Shown in pieces: positions 40,956 to 50,942 of a stretch of 64,000 bases of DNA. A program made the translations under genes and the position numbers. The notes under the pieces are model-generated. The model made no database searches. It had not been told where the DNA came from and saw only the letters and a program-made list of their open reading frames with translations. Source of the stretch: Pararge aegeria (lineage: Eukaryota > Arthropoda > Insecta > Lepidoptera > Nymphalidae); contig NC_053195.1 of assembly GCF_905163445.1 (NCBI RefSeq), positions 1,850,501 through 1,914,500 of the forward strand, given 5' to 3'. Numbering within the stretch: the stretch's first letter is position 1; every line of letters begins with the position of its first letter.

Positions 40956-41814
40956 TCTCTGTAATAGTTTTCAGAGTATGTTAGTAAGTCTAACATTTAC
41001 CGTATCTTCAACATAGTTTCCAAAGGTATACATACCTTAAACTGTTTGTACTAACAATGACTTGGTTCACCTTATTTTCTCCAAACTAAACACAGTTTTC
41101 CATCTCTGAGAGTCGAATAATCGTAAAATACACTAAGAACGGTCGTAGAACTAGATTCTTACACAAAACGTCTCCATTGACGAGCTCCAGTCGGCAATTT
41201 GCTTTGACCTCCCGGTTTGACGCCAATGACTCGGAATTTACAAAATGGAAGCCGCAATGGATTATGCGTTCGTTTCCATTTTACCGCTCTACTTGCACAC
41301 GTTATTTTTTTATTGAAAATAAAAGCAATGGGACACTCTTTCATAGAAGCAGGTCTTACTTTGAGGAAGTCCAGGATAAATCATGATCATCAGAATGTTG
41401 ACCTTAGTTTGCTGTCATTCGCCACAAAGGAATCTGTAGGCACAGAATTATGAATATACAGAAACCGTGTACACGAGTAATAAATTGAAGCTTCAAAAAC
41501 CACGTTACTTTAGTAGTGTTTCTCGAACAGGCAGTTAGTCACTTGATTCCATTTAGCAGTTAGCAGTTATTTAATATCTAACAATAATGTTCTAAACGTT
41601 TACCATAAAATGGGGGAAATGGTAAATTAGTAAATAGGTAGTTTTCGAACCAGAAACATTCTGCGTGCGTGAAGTTATATTTATTTATTTATTTATATGT
41701 TCTCGATTCTGTGTCTGTAAGTTATGTATCTTTTCAATTGTGTGTTTTTCACAATAAATTACAAATTTTATATACTTATTTTTATTTTCCAGTAACGCAA
41801 CAAATAGTAAGAAT
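40956..41814. other. no gene seen
   Basis: Overlapping short frames at 41159-41453 on both strands show no motif. AT-rich ATTT repeats lie near 41680. Confidence 0.35.
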
Positions 41815-41955
41815 TGCAATTTCGCATTGTAAAGCCTGAGGATGTTGCGGTGTCAGAGCGATAATTGCATTTTAGAAGATATGTGTGGTGTTGTGTATCT
41901 GACTGGAGAAATTATTAATTTGATTATTGCAAATTAAGCTTATTTTTCGTTGCAA
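41815..41955 (+). mobile_element. fold-back MITE family, decayed arm
   Basis: GCATTGTAAAGCCTGAGGAT, GTGTGGTGTTGTGTATCTGA, GGAGAAATTATTAATTTGAT and GCAAATTAAGCTTATTTTTC follow the block order of the family with many changes. Confidence 0.45.
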
Positions 41956-42776
41956 AGCAAAAAAAACACTTTCTATCAAGTACTATCAAGTACTTATCAC
42001 GTAATCACGGTAATAAGTCACAGAATACAGCAGATGTGAATTGATGATTATTAAAATAATATAATTTTTTATTTGTTTCTTGCCATGTACTTACATAATG
42101 ACAAAAAATTTAAAAAAAGATAAACAAATAAAGAGTACGATTAAATAACAATAAAATTTACGTATCCGGGTAGGTATATAGGTTTAATAGATTTAAATTA
42201 TAGGTGCTACATATCGTTATGAATTAAAAGCGGGAAGGTAAGGTAAGGAAATTGGTATAATGCGAACGGTAACAAAGTCGATGTATTCGAACGAACGAAT
42301 CGATTCTACGTGTGACATAAACAACATTACCTGTGGCAGAGCGACCGTGAGAAACGATTTTAGAATCGATTCTGGAACAACTACCACGTTGCAATCGTTT
42401 AGCTATTGTTAAGGTAAGTGCCGGGCGGTGCGGTACTGTTATGATGAACTGTATGCTAATGTAGACATGAAAATATTATTTGCTAATAATCTCTATCTAC
42501 TATACAAAATTATGAAATAGGTTAAGTTTGTATATTAAGGTAAAGGTTATTTTTTAAGTAAGTGCGATCTGGGAAACTTCCAGCCTTATTCTTTGTAAGT
42601 TGGGTTTGGCACAAAATAAAACAGAGTAGGGAAGTCTATGCAAGTCATAGACTATGCAAGTCTACTTTGAATTAGGGCTAGTCAAGGGGGTTTATATAAA
42701 AACTGATATTACACGCATTTGAATCTACGTTTAAGTCTGTTTAAAAAAAAAACCTTGCATTAAATTGTCGTTTATT
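41956..42776. other. no gene seen
   Basis: Includes a mixed block at 42240-42420 (AATCGATTCTACGTGTGACA, GGCAGAGCGACCGTGAGAAA) that looks repeat-like but is found only once here. Confidence 0.35.
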
Positions 42777-43135
42777 GAGGATGACGATCGACGTTGGGGT
42801 TCCAAGGTGCTGGAATGGCGACCTTGCAAAGATAAACGCAGCTTTGGTCACGTAACCAAATAAGAAATGAGGAGATCCGAAGAAGAACTAGTTACCGACA
42901 TCGTGAGTCGCGAAGCTGAAGTGGCAATGGGCGGGGCACATAGCTCGGATTTTGGGGTTCCGAGGTGTTGGAGTGGTAAGCGCAGCGTTGGTTGACCCCC
43001 AACCTATTGGACAGACGATATCCAACGAGTCGCGGGGAGCCGCTGGATACAAGCGGCCCAGAATCCTGGAGTAAGGAACGCCCTACAAAAGACCTATGTC
43101 AAACCGTGGACGTCAGTCGGATGAATTTATGATAC
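42777..43135 (+). pseudogene. RTE-like LINE ORF C-terminus, rearranged
   Basis: Three pieces. First, DDRRWGSKVLEWRPCKDKRS at 42785-42855. Second, KLKWQWAGHIARI near 42915-42955. Third, in another frame, RPPTYWTDDIQRVAGSRW, IQAAQNPGVRNALQKTYVK and PWTSVG with a stop near 43125. The order shows that the K-V-L-E-W segment has been duplicated ahead of the K-W-Q-W-A-G-H segment. It is homologous to 34515-34862 on the other strand. Confidence 0.7.
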
Positions 43136-43654
43136 GTCCGAACACCGTAGGGCAGTTTTGCAAAAATAATCTATCATGTGACATGTCTATTCTATTATCT
43201 GTGTTTTGTTTCTTGCCAGAGGAAGTATTTTGGAAAATCTTTGATCTCAATCTCTAAGAACTTCTATTGGCTGTGGATTTCTTCCTTGAGATGGACATAG
43301 TCTTTACCTCTGGGTTAAACAAAAATCTGCGCGAAATCACAGACAACCGCATACAAACATATAATGAAAGTTCTAGTTTTCCTCCACGATACCTCAATTC
43401 TGTCAGCATCTGTAGCCCGGCTTTTGACGAGCGTCGACAAATGATTGAGCCCGTCACTTCGCCGATCTGATATGGATCTGATCTTTATCAATTCAGATGT
43501 TAGACATCTCGTGAGTCCCACTAAAACATATTGGTTATCTTTGGCTCCCACATAGATTTGAATTTTGATTTCCGTCTTGTTTACAATCTGGTTCAGTTTA
43601 GTAGATTTCAATCGCAGATGCGCTTTCGCCTTCAACCTTGCTAATAGCGAAGTG
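43136..43654. other. no gene seen
   Basis: Open frames on both strands over 43254-43635 overlap each other and contain no recognised motif. Confidence 0.35.
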
Positions 43655-43880
43655 TTTTTAATCCCCGACGGAAAAACTCTCTTCTTAGAAAAACTTCTTC
43701 TTTCTACCGTCGGGGGTTGGAAGTTTAACTTGACTGTCTTTATATCTGTGTATTTGTCTTTGGTATCGTAGCTCTCAAATGGATGAACCGATTTTCGTTT
43801 AGTTTTTTTTTAATGTCATGGATAATTTTTAGAGTATTATTGCCATTAAAAATCTGTTCAGCCGTTTGAAGATCATTAGC
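43655..43880 (+). repeat. dispersed repeat with CCCCGACGG hairpin
   Basis: TTTTTAATCCCCGACGGAAA, then CCGTCGGGGGTTGGAAGTTT, GTAGCTCTCAAATGGATGAA and CCGATTTTCGTTTAG. ATCCCCGACGG and CCGTCGGGGG pair around about 40 bases. I recognise the layout from other lepidopteran noncoding sequence, but not the family name. Confidence 0.5.
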
Positions 43881-44004
43881 AATTTTTTACTTGATGATGG
43901 GATCTGACTATATGATCCATAATAGTCCATAATAGTCTTTGTGAGACAAAATATTACTCTTTATAATCAAAAAGATGAAATTAACAATCGACTTACCAGA
44001 AACG

Positions 44005-44416
44005 TACATAAATTAGTGATATCTGCATATCGTCTGCGGAAGGTGCAGAACTCCTTTGTGGGGTACGCTTTTACAACATGATTCCTAAGGAAATTCTTGA
44101 CCTACCAATGCATACATTTAAAAAATGTGTAAAAACGCATCTATTACAGCGAAGTTACTATACATTTGATGAATTCCTCAATGACAAGGTAGATTGGAAG
44201 CAGCCAGCCTCGCTCTCATCTCCCGCAAGATAGAAAAATGATTGTAATTGTTGATTATGGAAAAGAGCAACTACTGAGTTTCTTGCCGGCTCTTCTCGGT
44301 AGAATCTGCTTTCCGAACCGGTGGTAGAGTCACTACAAATATACATACTTGACGTTTCAAAAGTGCTTATAAAGTAGGCCTATTTGAAATAAATGAATTT
44401 GAATTTGAATTTGAAT
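44005..44416 (+). pseudogene. LINE-GAAT 3' end
   Basis: ISAYRLRKVQNSFVG, then, after a small deletion that shifts the frame, FYNMIPKEILDLPMHTFKKC, VKTHLLQRSYYTFDEFLNDK and VDWKQPASLSSPAR with a TAG stop near 44232. F-Y-N-M-I-P-K, then a basic helix, then Y-Y-x-x-D-E-F-L-N-D-K, is the CR1/Jockey-like C-terminus. The 3' UTR has TTGCCGGCTCTTCTCGGTAG and CTTATAAAGTAGGCCTATTT, and the tail is (TTTGAA)n. 5' truncated. Confidence 0.75.
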
Positions 44417-44516
44417 ATGACATATAGATTAAAAATTTGGTGCCGAGTTACTTCAATGATATTGAATATTTGATAGTTCTTAAAGTTTACTTTTTGTATT
44501 GGAGGGTTTTATATAT

Positions 44517-44878
44517 TGGATAGAAGCAGGCGTTACTTTGCGGAAATCCATGATATATTATCAAAATTAAGCTTAATTTGCTATACTCCGCGAAAAGCAG
44601 GAGAATCTGTGTGGTGTAATTTATAATTTCTTCAATCCTTATACCCCACGCCAAACAGATCTTCGGCAATATACCCTCTACGCACGTTTCGCTCCGAAAC
44701 CGGAGCATCATCAGGAGATGTTGACTTTACAATTATTCATTGTAAAGTCAAGGTATATTGCCGAAGATCTGTTTGGTGTGGGGTATAAGGATTGAAGAAA
44801 TTATAAATTACACCACACAGATTCTCCTGCTTTTCGCGGAGTATAGCAAATTAAGCTTAATTTTGATAATATATTGGA
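44517..44878. mobile_element. long fold-back MITE, about 125-bp arms
   Basis: The left arm runs from about 44550 to 44674 and the right arm from about 44752 to 44875. Each contains AATTAAGCTTAATTT, CTATACTCCGCGAAAAGCAG (or its inverse), TAATTTATAATTTCTTCAAT and the AAACAGATCTTCGGCAATAT block. The central segment has GTTTCGCTCCGAAACCGGAG and its own hairpin, TTGACTTTACAAT, TATTC, ATTGTAAAGTCAA. It starts in TAGAAGCAGGCGTTACTTTG, which the right arm lacks. Noncoding. Confidence 0.75.
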
Positions 44879-45039
44879 GGGTTTTTAAAATTTCTTATTT
44901 TACTTTTTCCTTTGCAAGAAAGTTTGTCTATTAGTTCATGTTGTATCTCATCCATTATCTTTTTTTTATTCTAATAATTAACGGTTAATGGAATACTATT
45001 GCCTTCGTCCAACGCGTCCTGAATCGCCGCCCTGTGTAC

Positions 45040-45185
45040 ACCGAAATTTAGGAGTTAGTGTTAAGACTCATAAGCCTCATATGCCTGTAATAACTCTGGC
45101 AACCACGACCTTCAGACAAAAACCAGCATGGCGGTAGTACTTTCCAGGGTAACCGCTGTCACTAAACTCTCTACTACTGCGTACT
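45040..45185 (+). repeat. repeat family H copy, short
   Basis: AAGCCTCATATGCCTGTAAT, AACTCTGGCAACCACGACCT, GCTGTCACTAAACTCTCTAC. Confidence 0.55.
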
Positions 45186-45227
45186 AAGTAATCTAAGTTT
45201 TACAATATTTTAATTAATTTTATAAAT

Positions 45228-45400
45228 TAAAAATGCATATAAAAATTTTCGGAACCGACAGGATTTGAACCTGCGACTCTCGGGCAATCGCGGCCTGAGC
45301 GCTTTCACCAATTAAGCTACGGCTCTCCTACCGTCGCTGCCGAAAATTAGTATATGCCTTTCACATCAGTCTTATAGCGACTGTAGTCATCGACGTCATC
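45228..45400 (-). repeat. SINE-D copy
   Basis: Minus-strand tRNA-like block: GAGAGCCGTAGCTTAATTGG, AAGCGCTCAGGCCGCGATTG, GTCGCAGGTTCAAATCCTGT. The 5' flank GTCGCTATAAGACTGATGTG, AAAGGCATATACTAATTTTC is shared with 23145-23210. T-arm pairing is good but the anticodon arm does not fold as in a real tRNA. Confidence 0.65.
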
Positions 45401-45591
45401 TAGTAGGAAACGTTGCAGTTTCGATCTACTTTTTCAAAGTTCCATATTACAATGAGACATGTTTGAACAAAAATTATTTTAATTAATATTTTTTGGTATA
45501 TGCTATATATACATCTTAACATCTGAACTAATTTGAGATAAGGCCTTTCATTTTGACGTTAATATCCTTATGATAACTAGGAATTATCCAC

Positions 45592-45725
45592 TGTAAAGTC
45601 AATATCACCTAAGTACTCTCCGATGTCAGAATGAATCTTTCAAAGTTCACATTTTACTGGTTCTTCGCAAATTAAGCTTAATGTCCATTCTATATCATGG
45701 GATTCCGCAAAGTATCACCTGCTCT
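45592..45725 (+). mobile_element. fold-back MITE family, one arm
   Basis: CACTGTAAAGTCAATATCAC, CTTCGCAAATTAAGCTTAAT, ATGGGATTCCGCAAAGTATC and ACCTGCTCTTATACC. It retains an end not seen in the 44.5 kb right arm. Confidence 0.55.
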
Positions 45726-45805
45726 TATACCAATACCAATATTCCTAATGATAAATCCATCTTCTCTGAAAAATATTCATAGGTACATAATTACAGTAAA
45801 TTATC

Positions 45806-46105
45806 ATCATCGGCGCACTACCGAGTTCGGGTACCCACAATGAGAAGGGGTTAAGGCTGTAGTCCACCACGCTGGCCCAGTGCGGATTGGTGAACTTCAC
45901 ACAACTTTGAGAACATTATGTAGAACTCTCAGGCATGGAGGTTTCGTCACGATGTTTTCCTTCAATGTTGAAGCAAGTGATGTTTTAATTACTTAAAGCA
46001 CACATAACTTGAAAAGTTTGAGGTGCCTGCTGGGATTCAAACTCGGCCAGCCGAAAGGGAAGTTGGACTTCTGCCCAATGCGCTATCACCGCTTCGCGCT
46101 ATCAC
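45806..46105 (-). repeat. SINE-B copy, full length
   Basis: Minus-strand copy: AATGAGAAGGGGTTAAGGCT, GTAGTCCACCACGCTGGCCC, TTCGTCACGATGTTTTCCTT, GCTGGGATTCAAACTCGGCC (box B), GCCCAATGCGCTATCACCGC (box A). Confidence 0.8.
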
Positions 46106-46524
46106 AGTAGGTACACATGAATCTATTCTATGTAGAAATCTAATTAGCAGGAATACGTAATATATGTGTGGTATATTAATACTTATATATAACTTTGACA
46201 TTTATTTCCCTTTACCAAAGTCATCCGTAAGACCATTAGGCTAAATAATTTATGCCACAAACGAAATTAATTTTGCTTAGAAAATTATTTATTGCGCATC
46301 TTTTCTGCGCAGTAAAACGATTAGGCCCTGCGCAACCGATCTCAGATCTTCCAATTAGTCATGACGTTATAGTAGACTAGAGTTACCATAGGTTTCTGAT
46401 GTATTTATGATCGATAGTTCAAATTAGTGTACTTGAGTCAGCGACTGATGGAGAATTATGTGCCATAGATTGGCTCAGAAATAGATTCTATAAGAGAGAT
46501 TTCTATAGATTTTAAAAGCATATA
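46106..46524. other. no gene seen
   Basis: No recognisable feature. Confidence 0.35.
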
Positions 46525-46585
46525 AAAAAATTCGGAACCAAACGGAATTGAACCAGCGAATCTTATGCAATCGCGGCCTGATTTT
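46525..46585 (-). repeat. SINE-D fragment
   Basis: ATTCGGAACCAAACGGAATT, GAACCAGCGAATCTTATGCA, ATCGCGGCCTGA: the T-arm half of the tRNA-like head on the minus strand. Confidence 0.5.
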
Positions 46586-46711
46586 AATTTAAAAACACTA
46601 GTAAAAATTGTAAACTTAGATCGAATATCACTTTAAATTAGAGAGGAAATTAGGAATTACATATCTAACTAACGCAACAACTCCTTCAGTTCTAGTTCTA
46701 GTTTTGACGAT

Positions 46712-46990
46712 CTCCCTGACGCAGCCGTAAGAACCGTGGTTTTAAGTTGGAGGTCACGGGTTTGATTTCCGGTAGAGGTAGTGTGGGAATTTATTATTTC
46801 CCAATTTTCTCTGGTCTGGCTACTTAACACCTTACAGAGAAAGAGGTGCCGCTAAGCGATTAAGCGTTCCGGTACGTTATCGCGAAGAAACAGATTAGGG
46901 TTAAATATAATTGCCATACTCCCTAACAGGCTAGCCCGCTACCAATCTTAGACTGCGCTAGTCAAGGGCTAACTTGTAGTGGAAAAAAGA
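46712..46990 (+). repeat. SINE-C copy, full length
   Basis: Plus-strand copy: CCTGACGCAGCCGTAAGAAC (box A decayed), GGTCACGGGTTTGATTTCCG (box B), CCGGTACGTTATCGC, ACTCCCTAACAGGCTAGCCC, CAAGGGCTAACTTGTAGTGG. Confidence 0.75.
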
Positions 46991-47399
46991 AAATTAGGTC
47001 GTAAGATGGCGCAGACAGTTGAAGTTCAAAACTGTAATACCTGTTGCACTGAATGGTTTGATTAACTGATGTTATAATCGTCAGTTACTTTGGAATCTTT
47101 TAAATTGCGAGTTTAAAAAACATTTTGATAACGTAAATTCAAAGGTAAAATTAACATGTTGAACGTTTAACTTTTAAGCGGTGAACTTTAAACATCATCA
47201 TTAGACTTTTAAAGTTTTCTTTTTTTCGGATCGTGTGTTGCTGATTAACCCTAATGATTTTAACAGTGACCTTCTTGGGTTTATATGCGGCATTTATCTT
47301 GGGAAGAGAGGAATTTACTGCAAAGGCCCATCACATGATCTGTAAGTAGATTCTTAACCAAACTCCTTTATTGTACAACAAATTTATTAAAGTATTTTA
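46991..47399. other. no gene seen
   Basis: No recognisable feature. Confidence 0.35.
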
Positions 47400-47556
47400 G
47401 ACGGCCGATTGGTGCAGTTTGCGACCCTGCTTTCTGCGTCCAAGACCGTGGGTTCTTAAAAATATTCATCAGTCATCTTAGTACCCATAACACAAGCTAA
47501 GCTTACTTTGGGGCTAGATGGCGATATGTGTATTGTCGTAGTATATTTATTTATTA
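47400..47556 (+). repeat. SINE-A copy with internal deletion
   Basis: Head GACGGCCGATTGGTGCAGTT and GACCGTGGGTTC, then a jump straight to AAAAATATTCATCAGTCATC and the normal tail. About 110 bp of the body is missing. Confidence 0.8.
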
Positions 47557-47593
47557 TTATTAAAACAACGCGTAATTCACAGACTTAGCATTT

Positions 47594-47838
47594 GACGGTC
47601 GAATGGCGCAGTGGGCAGCGACCCTACTGAGTTCTAGACCGTGGGTTCGATTCCCACAACTGGAAAATGTTTGTGTGATGAACATAATTGTTTTCCAATG
47701 TCGGGGTGTTTATTTGTATATTATAAGTATTTATTAGTATTATATTCATAAAAATATTCAACAGCTGTCTTAGTACCCATAACACAAGCTACGCTAGCTT
47801 ACTTCGGGGCTAGATGGCGATGTCTGTATTGTCGTAAA
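47594..47838 (+). repeat. SINE-A copy flanked by a long direct repeat
   Basis: Head GACGGTCGAATGGCGCAGTG, box B GGGTTCGATTCCCACAACTG, tail GGCTAGATGGCGATG. About 30 bases (ATTATTAAAACAACGCGTAA type, then TTCACAG) precede and follow this SINE with two differences. Confidence 0.8.
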
Positions 47839-47871
47839 TAATTATTAAAACAACGCGTACTTCACAGGCTT

Positions 47872-48288
47872 ATATAAATATTCCCTATTTTAATACTCTA
47901 CGCACACCGCTAAAAACATGGTAACCCTAAACACTTATCCTGGGAAAGATGAATATATAAATAACACAATAAAGCCGTCTGTAACAACTAACACCGGTAG
48001 CTGCAGGAGGTACGTTAATCTTGGATTACTAGTAGCGCCTGGCGGCATTGTACTGGACCTCCACTACAAATCATAGATTAAGTGAAGGTGTTAATATAAG
48101 AACGTCAACAGGTAGACATTAGTGCCTTCACTGTAGTTGACTCTCTGAGTCTTAGGTCATAATTTCACTACAAGAAGTCGGATTAGGTTCGTATAATAGT
48201 ATCATAGTTTTTTTCTATATCTTAAGCATACGTGCACGTGTTTAGATGGCATTTACAATTATGTTTTATCCTATTCTAGCTGCAATAC
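47872..48288. other. no gene seen
   Basis: No recognisable feature. Confidence 0.35.
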
Positions 48289-48360
48289 TACTTTACCCGG
48301 CAGACGTTGTCTTGCCGGGTAAAGCTTTACCCGGCAGACGTTGTCTTGCCGGGTAAAGTA
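48289..48360. repeat. two tandem 34-bp palindromic units
   Basis: Units at 48291-48324 and 48325-48358 are identical. Each has arms CTTTACCCGGCA and TGCCGGGTAAAG around GACGTTGTCT. The outermost TA on each side extends the pairing, and the whole 72 bases can also fold as one long structure. Confidence 0.9.
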
Positions 48361-48850
48361 ACACTACCTACTGGGTTCAATTGAATTTTTAAACCAACCA
48401 GGAACCCGTTGAAATACATACACCTTTTTTTTAAATCGGTCCAGCTATTTTGAAGGAGCTAGTTGACAATAACTTTCGGAAGTTTAGACCTTTATACGGG
48501 AGCTATATGCGCTCGACCGTAACAATAGGAAGATCTTCCTCCGAGCGGGTGTTCGTGCTCGGGGACTGAGGTCCAACTATTATTCTTTGGAAGTTGTGTT
48601 TATTATGGTCATTTTTTGCGATAACTCAGATGCAGGATCTTTGTGGCGCCATCTATTTAGTTGATTTGGAGACCACCACAGGACTCCCCTCCAAGTCTGT
48701 AGTTCCCGATAAAGTACATATCTTTATACAATAAACTTTATAAATCCAACCGAAGCGCTTTTATATGATAATTTTTTTAGGAAAACTGTTATAAAAAGTT
48801 TCTATGAGTGAGGGCACAAATACAAACATATAAAAGTTCTTATTACAAAA
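48361..48850. repeat. dispersed repeat-like sequence
   Basis: Has AAATCGGTCCAGCTATTTTG, an RTE-tail-like block, and CCGAAGCGCTTTTATATGAT. The start at the CCCGGCAGACGTTGTC block suggests a single element. It is present once here, so the call is tentative. Confidence 0.35.
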
Positions 48851-48857
48851 AAATTAC

Positions 48858-49058
48858 TGTACAATTGATTTCTTAATGACAAGGTAGGTTGGTAGGTAAG
48901 CAGTCAGCTCCCCTCTCAACTACTGAGTTTTTTGTCGGCTCTTCTCAATTAAATCTGCTATCCTAACCGTATAGTCACTACAAACAGACATAGGTACGTG
49001 ATGTTACAAAAGTAAAAAGTGCTAAAGTAGGTCTCCTAGAAAAAACTAAATTTTGAAT
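48858..49058 (+). pseudogene. LINE-GAAT 3' end, decayed
   Basis: Short coding remnant FLNDKVGW near 48870, then CTACTGAGTTTTTTGTCGGC, AATCTGCTATCCTAACCG, GTGCTAAAGTAGGTCTCCTA and TTTTGAATTTTTT. Matches the end of 44005-44416 with heavy divergence. Confidence 0.6.
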
Positions 49059-49151
49059 TTTTTTAACTAAAATCACTAACGATCAGCGATTTAAATTTCC
49101 TAAAAAAATTTAAAAATTAATATTTATATTAAATTTTATTTTAAAAATTTG

Positions 49152-49276
49152 AAGGTCGATTAGCGCAATGGGCGCAGCAAACCTTCTTTCTGAGTCCAAG
49201 GCCGTGGGTTCAATTCCCACAACCGGAAAATTTTTGTGTGATGAACATGAATGTTTTTCAGTGTCTGGGTGTTTAT
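49152..49276 (+). repeat. SINE-A, left part (interrupted)
   Basis: GAAGGTCGATTAGCGCAATG, GCCGTGGGTTCAATTCCCAC and GTTTTTCAGTGTCTGGGTGT, stopping in GTTTATT. It continues at 49558. Confidence 0.8.
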
Positions 49277-49557
49277 TGCACGACTCATGATGCGAAGCAT
49301 CAGAGAGTGCTTTACGATCAAAACATTTTTTTCGCCTCATTTCGGCGGCTATTTTTATTATTATAGCCTTGTTAGTTCACGGAATCAAGATATTTTGCAT
49401 ACTATTGTCGAGATAATTTAATGGAGATTAATTCCATACTTTTAAAAAATTGATTTACTGCAATAGAATTGGAAAAAAACACCAAAATAGGTCAAAAAAT
49501 TTTCCTGTCCGTCATGTGTGAAACCCGAAAACACTCTAACTTGTGAAAAAATCCATT
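49277..49557. mobile_element. unclassified 281-bp insertion in SINE-A
   Basis: Starts CACGACTCATGATGCGAAGC, ends near TGTGAAAAAATCCATTATTT. GATGCGAAGCATC near the left end is a small hairpin. No long terminal inverted repeat, no ORF and no match elsewhere in the window. TTATT is present at the left junction and ATTATTT at the right, so a short target duplication is possible. Confidence 0.5.
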
Positions 49558-49632
49558 ATTTGTATTTTATAAGTATTTATGTATATTATTCATAAAATTA
49601 TAGATCAGTAGTATATATATTTATTTAATTAC
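49558..49632 (+). repeat. SINE-A, right part
   Basis: TTGTATTTTATAAGTATTTA, TGTATATTATTCATAAAATT, then a shortened tail ending in ATTTATTTA. Confidence 0.7.
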
Positions 49633-50177
49633 ATTGCTGCATCTGTACATTTGCTCTAGGACAGAATACTCTTTGACCATTATAATACTAATAATATATG
49701 AGACGATTCGTCATAACCGAATAACTGGCGTGCAATAAGTCAGCCGCTTTGTGCCTTACACTGGGAGCCTGGACTCACTTCCGGTCATAATGCGCGTTAT
49801 ACTTTACCGCCGGACTGAGATATATTGCCGTTGACTTATGGGCCTCTTTATGGTTGGCATTCAATAATTTACTTGGGAGGAGGAAGTTATTTTTGGAATA
49901 TATTTGACCTTCTCACAGTGTAACGCGACGTGAGAATTAGTATAGCCTACAACTTGTCGGATTCGGAAAACTATTTATTCATTCGGTCTGAGGTATCTTA
50001 ATGGCTGGAAATGGGCCAACTTGTCAGAGTTTTGGCAGCTGAGTTTAAAACCCTAAACCTTAGTCACATCGTACTAGTTTTCATTCGAAGTTGTCTTTGA
50101 TTTGTATTCACTTTGATGGCGGTTTTCATGGACTTCAAGTAGACTACAATCTAAGCAATCTAAACAATTTCATATCT
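49633..50177. other. no gene seen; left flank of the BEL element
   Basis: No coding or recognised repeat sequence. It ends in the target site TAGGA. Confidence 0.4.
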
Positions 50178-50182
50178 TAGGA

Positions 50183-50598
50183 TGTTTCGTTACCATATTA
50201 ATAACAATCTAAATATCTTGCACCACGAAATTATCGATGTTAGACAGTTTTAATATGCAATAGCAACACAGCTTCAAACAGCTGTCATGCACGTCGTTCT
50301 CGTGGGAAGTTGGAGCTGTGCGACTCAAAAAGTGACACCAGCTGTCATTTGGTAACTTCAAAATAACCTACCGTTGAAACGAACACGTCGCGCGTGAACG
50401 AAACACAAAAATCATCGCATCTATCGAAAGGTCCCTGTATCTGGTGGAAGATCAGCGAGTGCAAGCAGCAGTCCAAGGTACGTACGTGCATTGTATTGTT
50501 GTTGCCTATTCGAATCGTCTAACATCGTCATCGTCAGATTCAAAATTAGGGGTCTGAATTCCCACTGTAGCACAGGCCACCAGGTGCGAGTTGCTACA
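50183..50598 (+). repeat. 5' LTR of the BEL element
   Basis: 416 bp, starts TGTTTCGTTACC and ends GAGTTGCTACA, giving the usual TG...CA termini. By eye it shows no difference from 56716-57131. I did not find a clear TATA box or polyadenylation signal, so the R region cannot be placed. Confidence 0.95.
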
Positions 50599-50603
50599 TT
50601 ATT

Positions 50604-50621
50604 TGGTGCCGAAACCAGGGA
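50604..50621 (+). other. primer-binding site, tRNA-Phe type
   Basis: TGGTGCCGAAACCAGGGA, starting 5 bases after the LTR. Its complement ends TTTCGGCACCA, which is the 3' acceptor end expected for insect tRNA-Phe (GCCGAAA acceptor stem). One position in the T-arm part (T instead of G) differs from the tRNA as I remember it. Confidence 0.7.
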
Positions 50622-50896
50622 TTTCTACTTTTATTTAACGATCAATTTGTGTATGGTATTTCTGGTCAATCGTATCGTAAATTAGGTCATTCAAAACAAC
50701 TCATTGTGGCGATAATTATCTCCTCTCAACTTCAATAACTTACATACCGATAATACCTACATAGACTGAAACATATCGAAACGGGACTTTATCGTATCTA
50801 ATGTATAATAGTGAATTCTTGTAAGATCAAATAAGCAATCACTTCAAATCATCGGTGTTTATTTTCTAGGCGGCTTACAACAATTCACTCTTTTAA

Positions 50897-50942
50897 CGTT
50901 TATTTCACATCATTCCACCGTTTATTTCACATCATTCCACCG
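50897..50942 (+). repeat. 22-bp tandem duplication in the BEL leader
   Basis: Two identical 22-bp units starting CGTTTATTTCACATC (50897-50918 and 50919-50940), followed by another CG. It lies in the untranslated leader. Confidence 0.9.

Noticed and set aside
43254..43635. Overlapping frames on both strands around 43.3-43.6 kb
   Set aside because: Both strands are open by chance, and neither translation has a recognisable motif.
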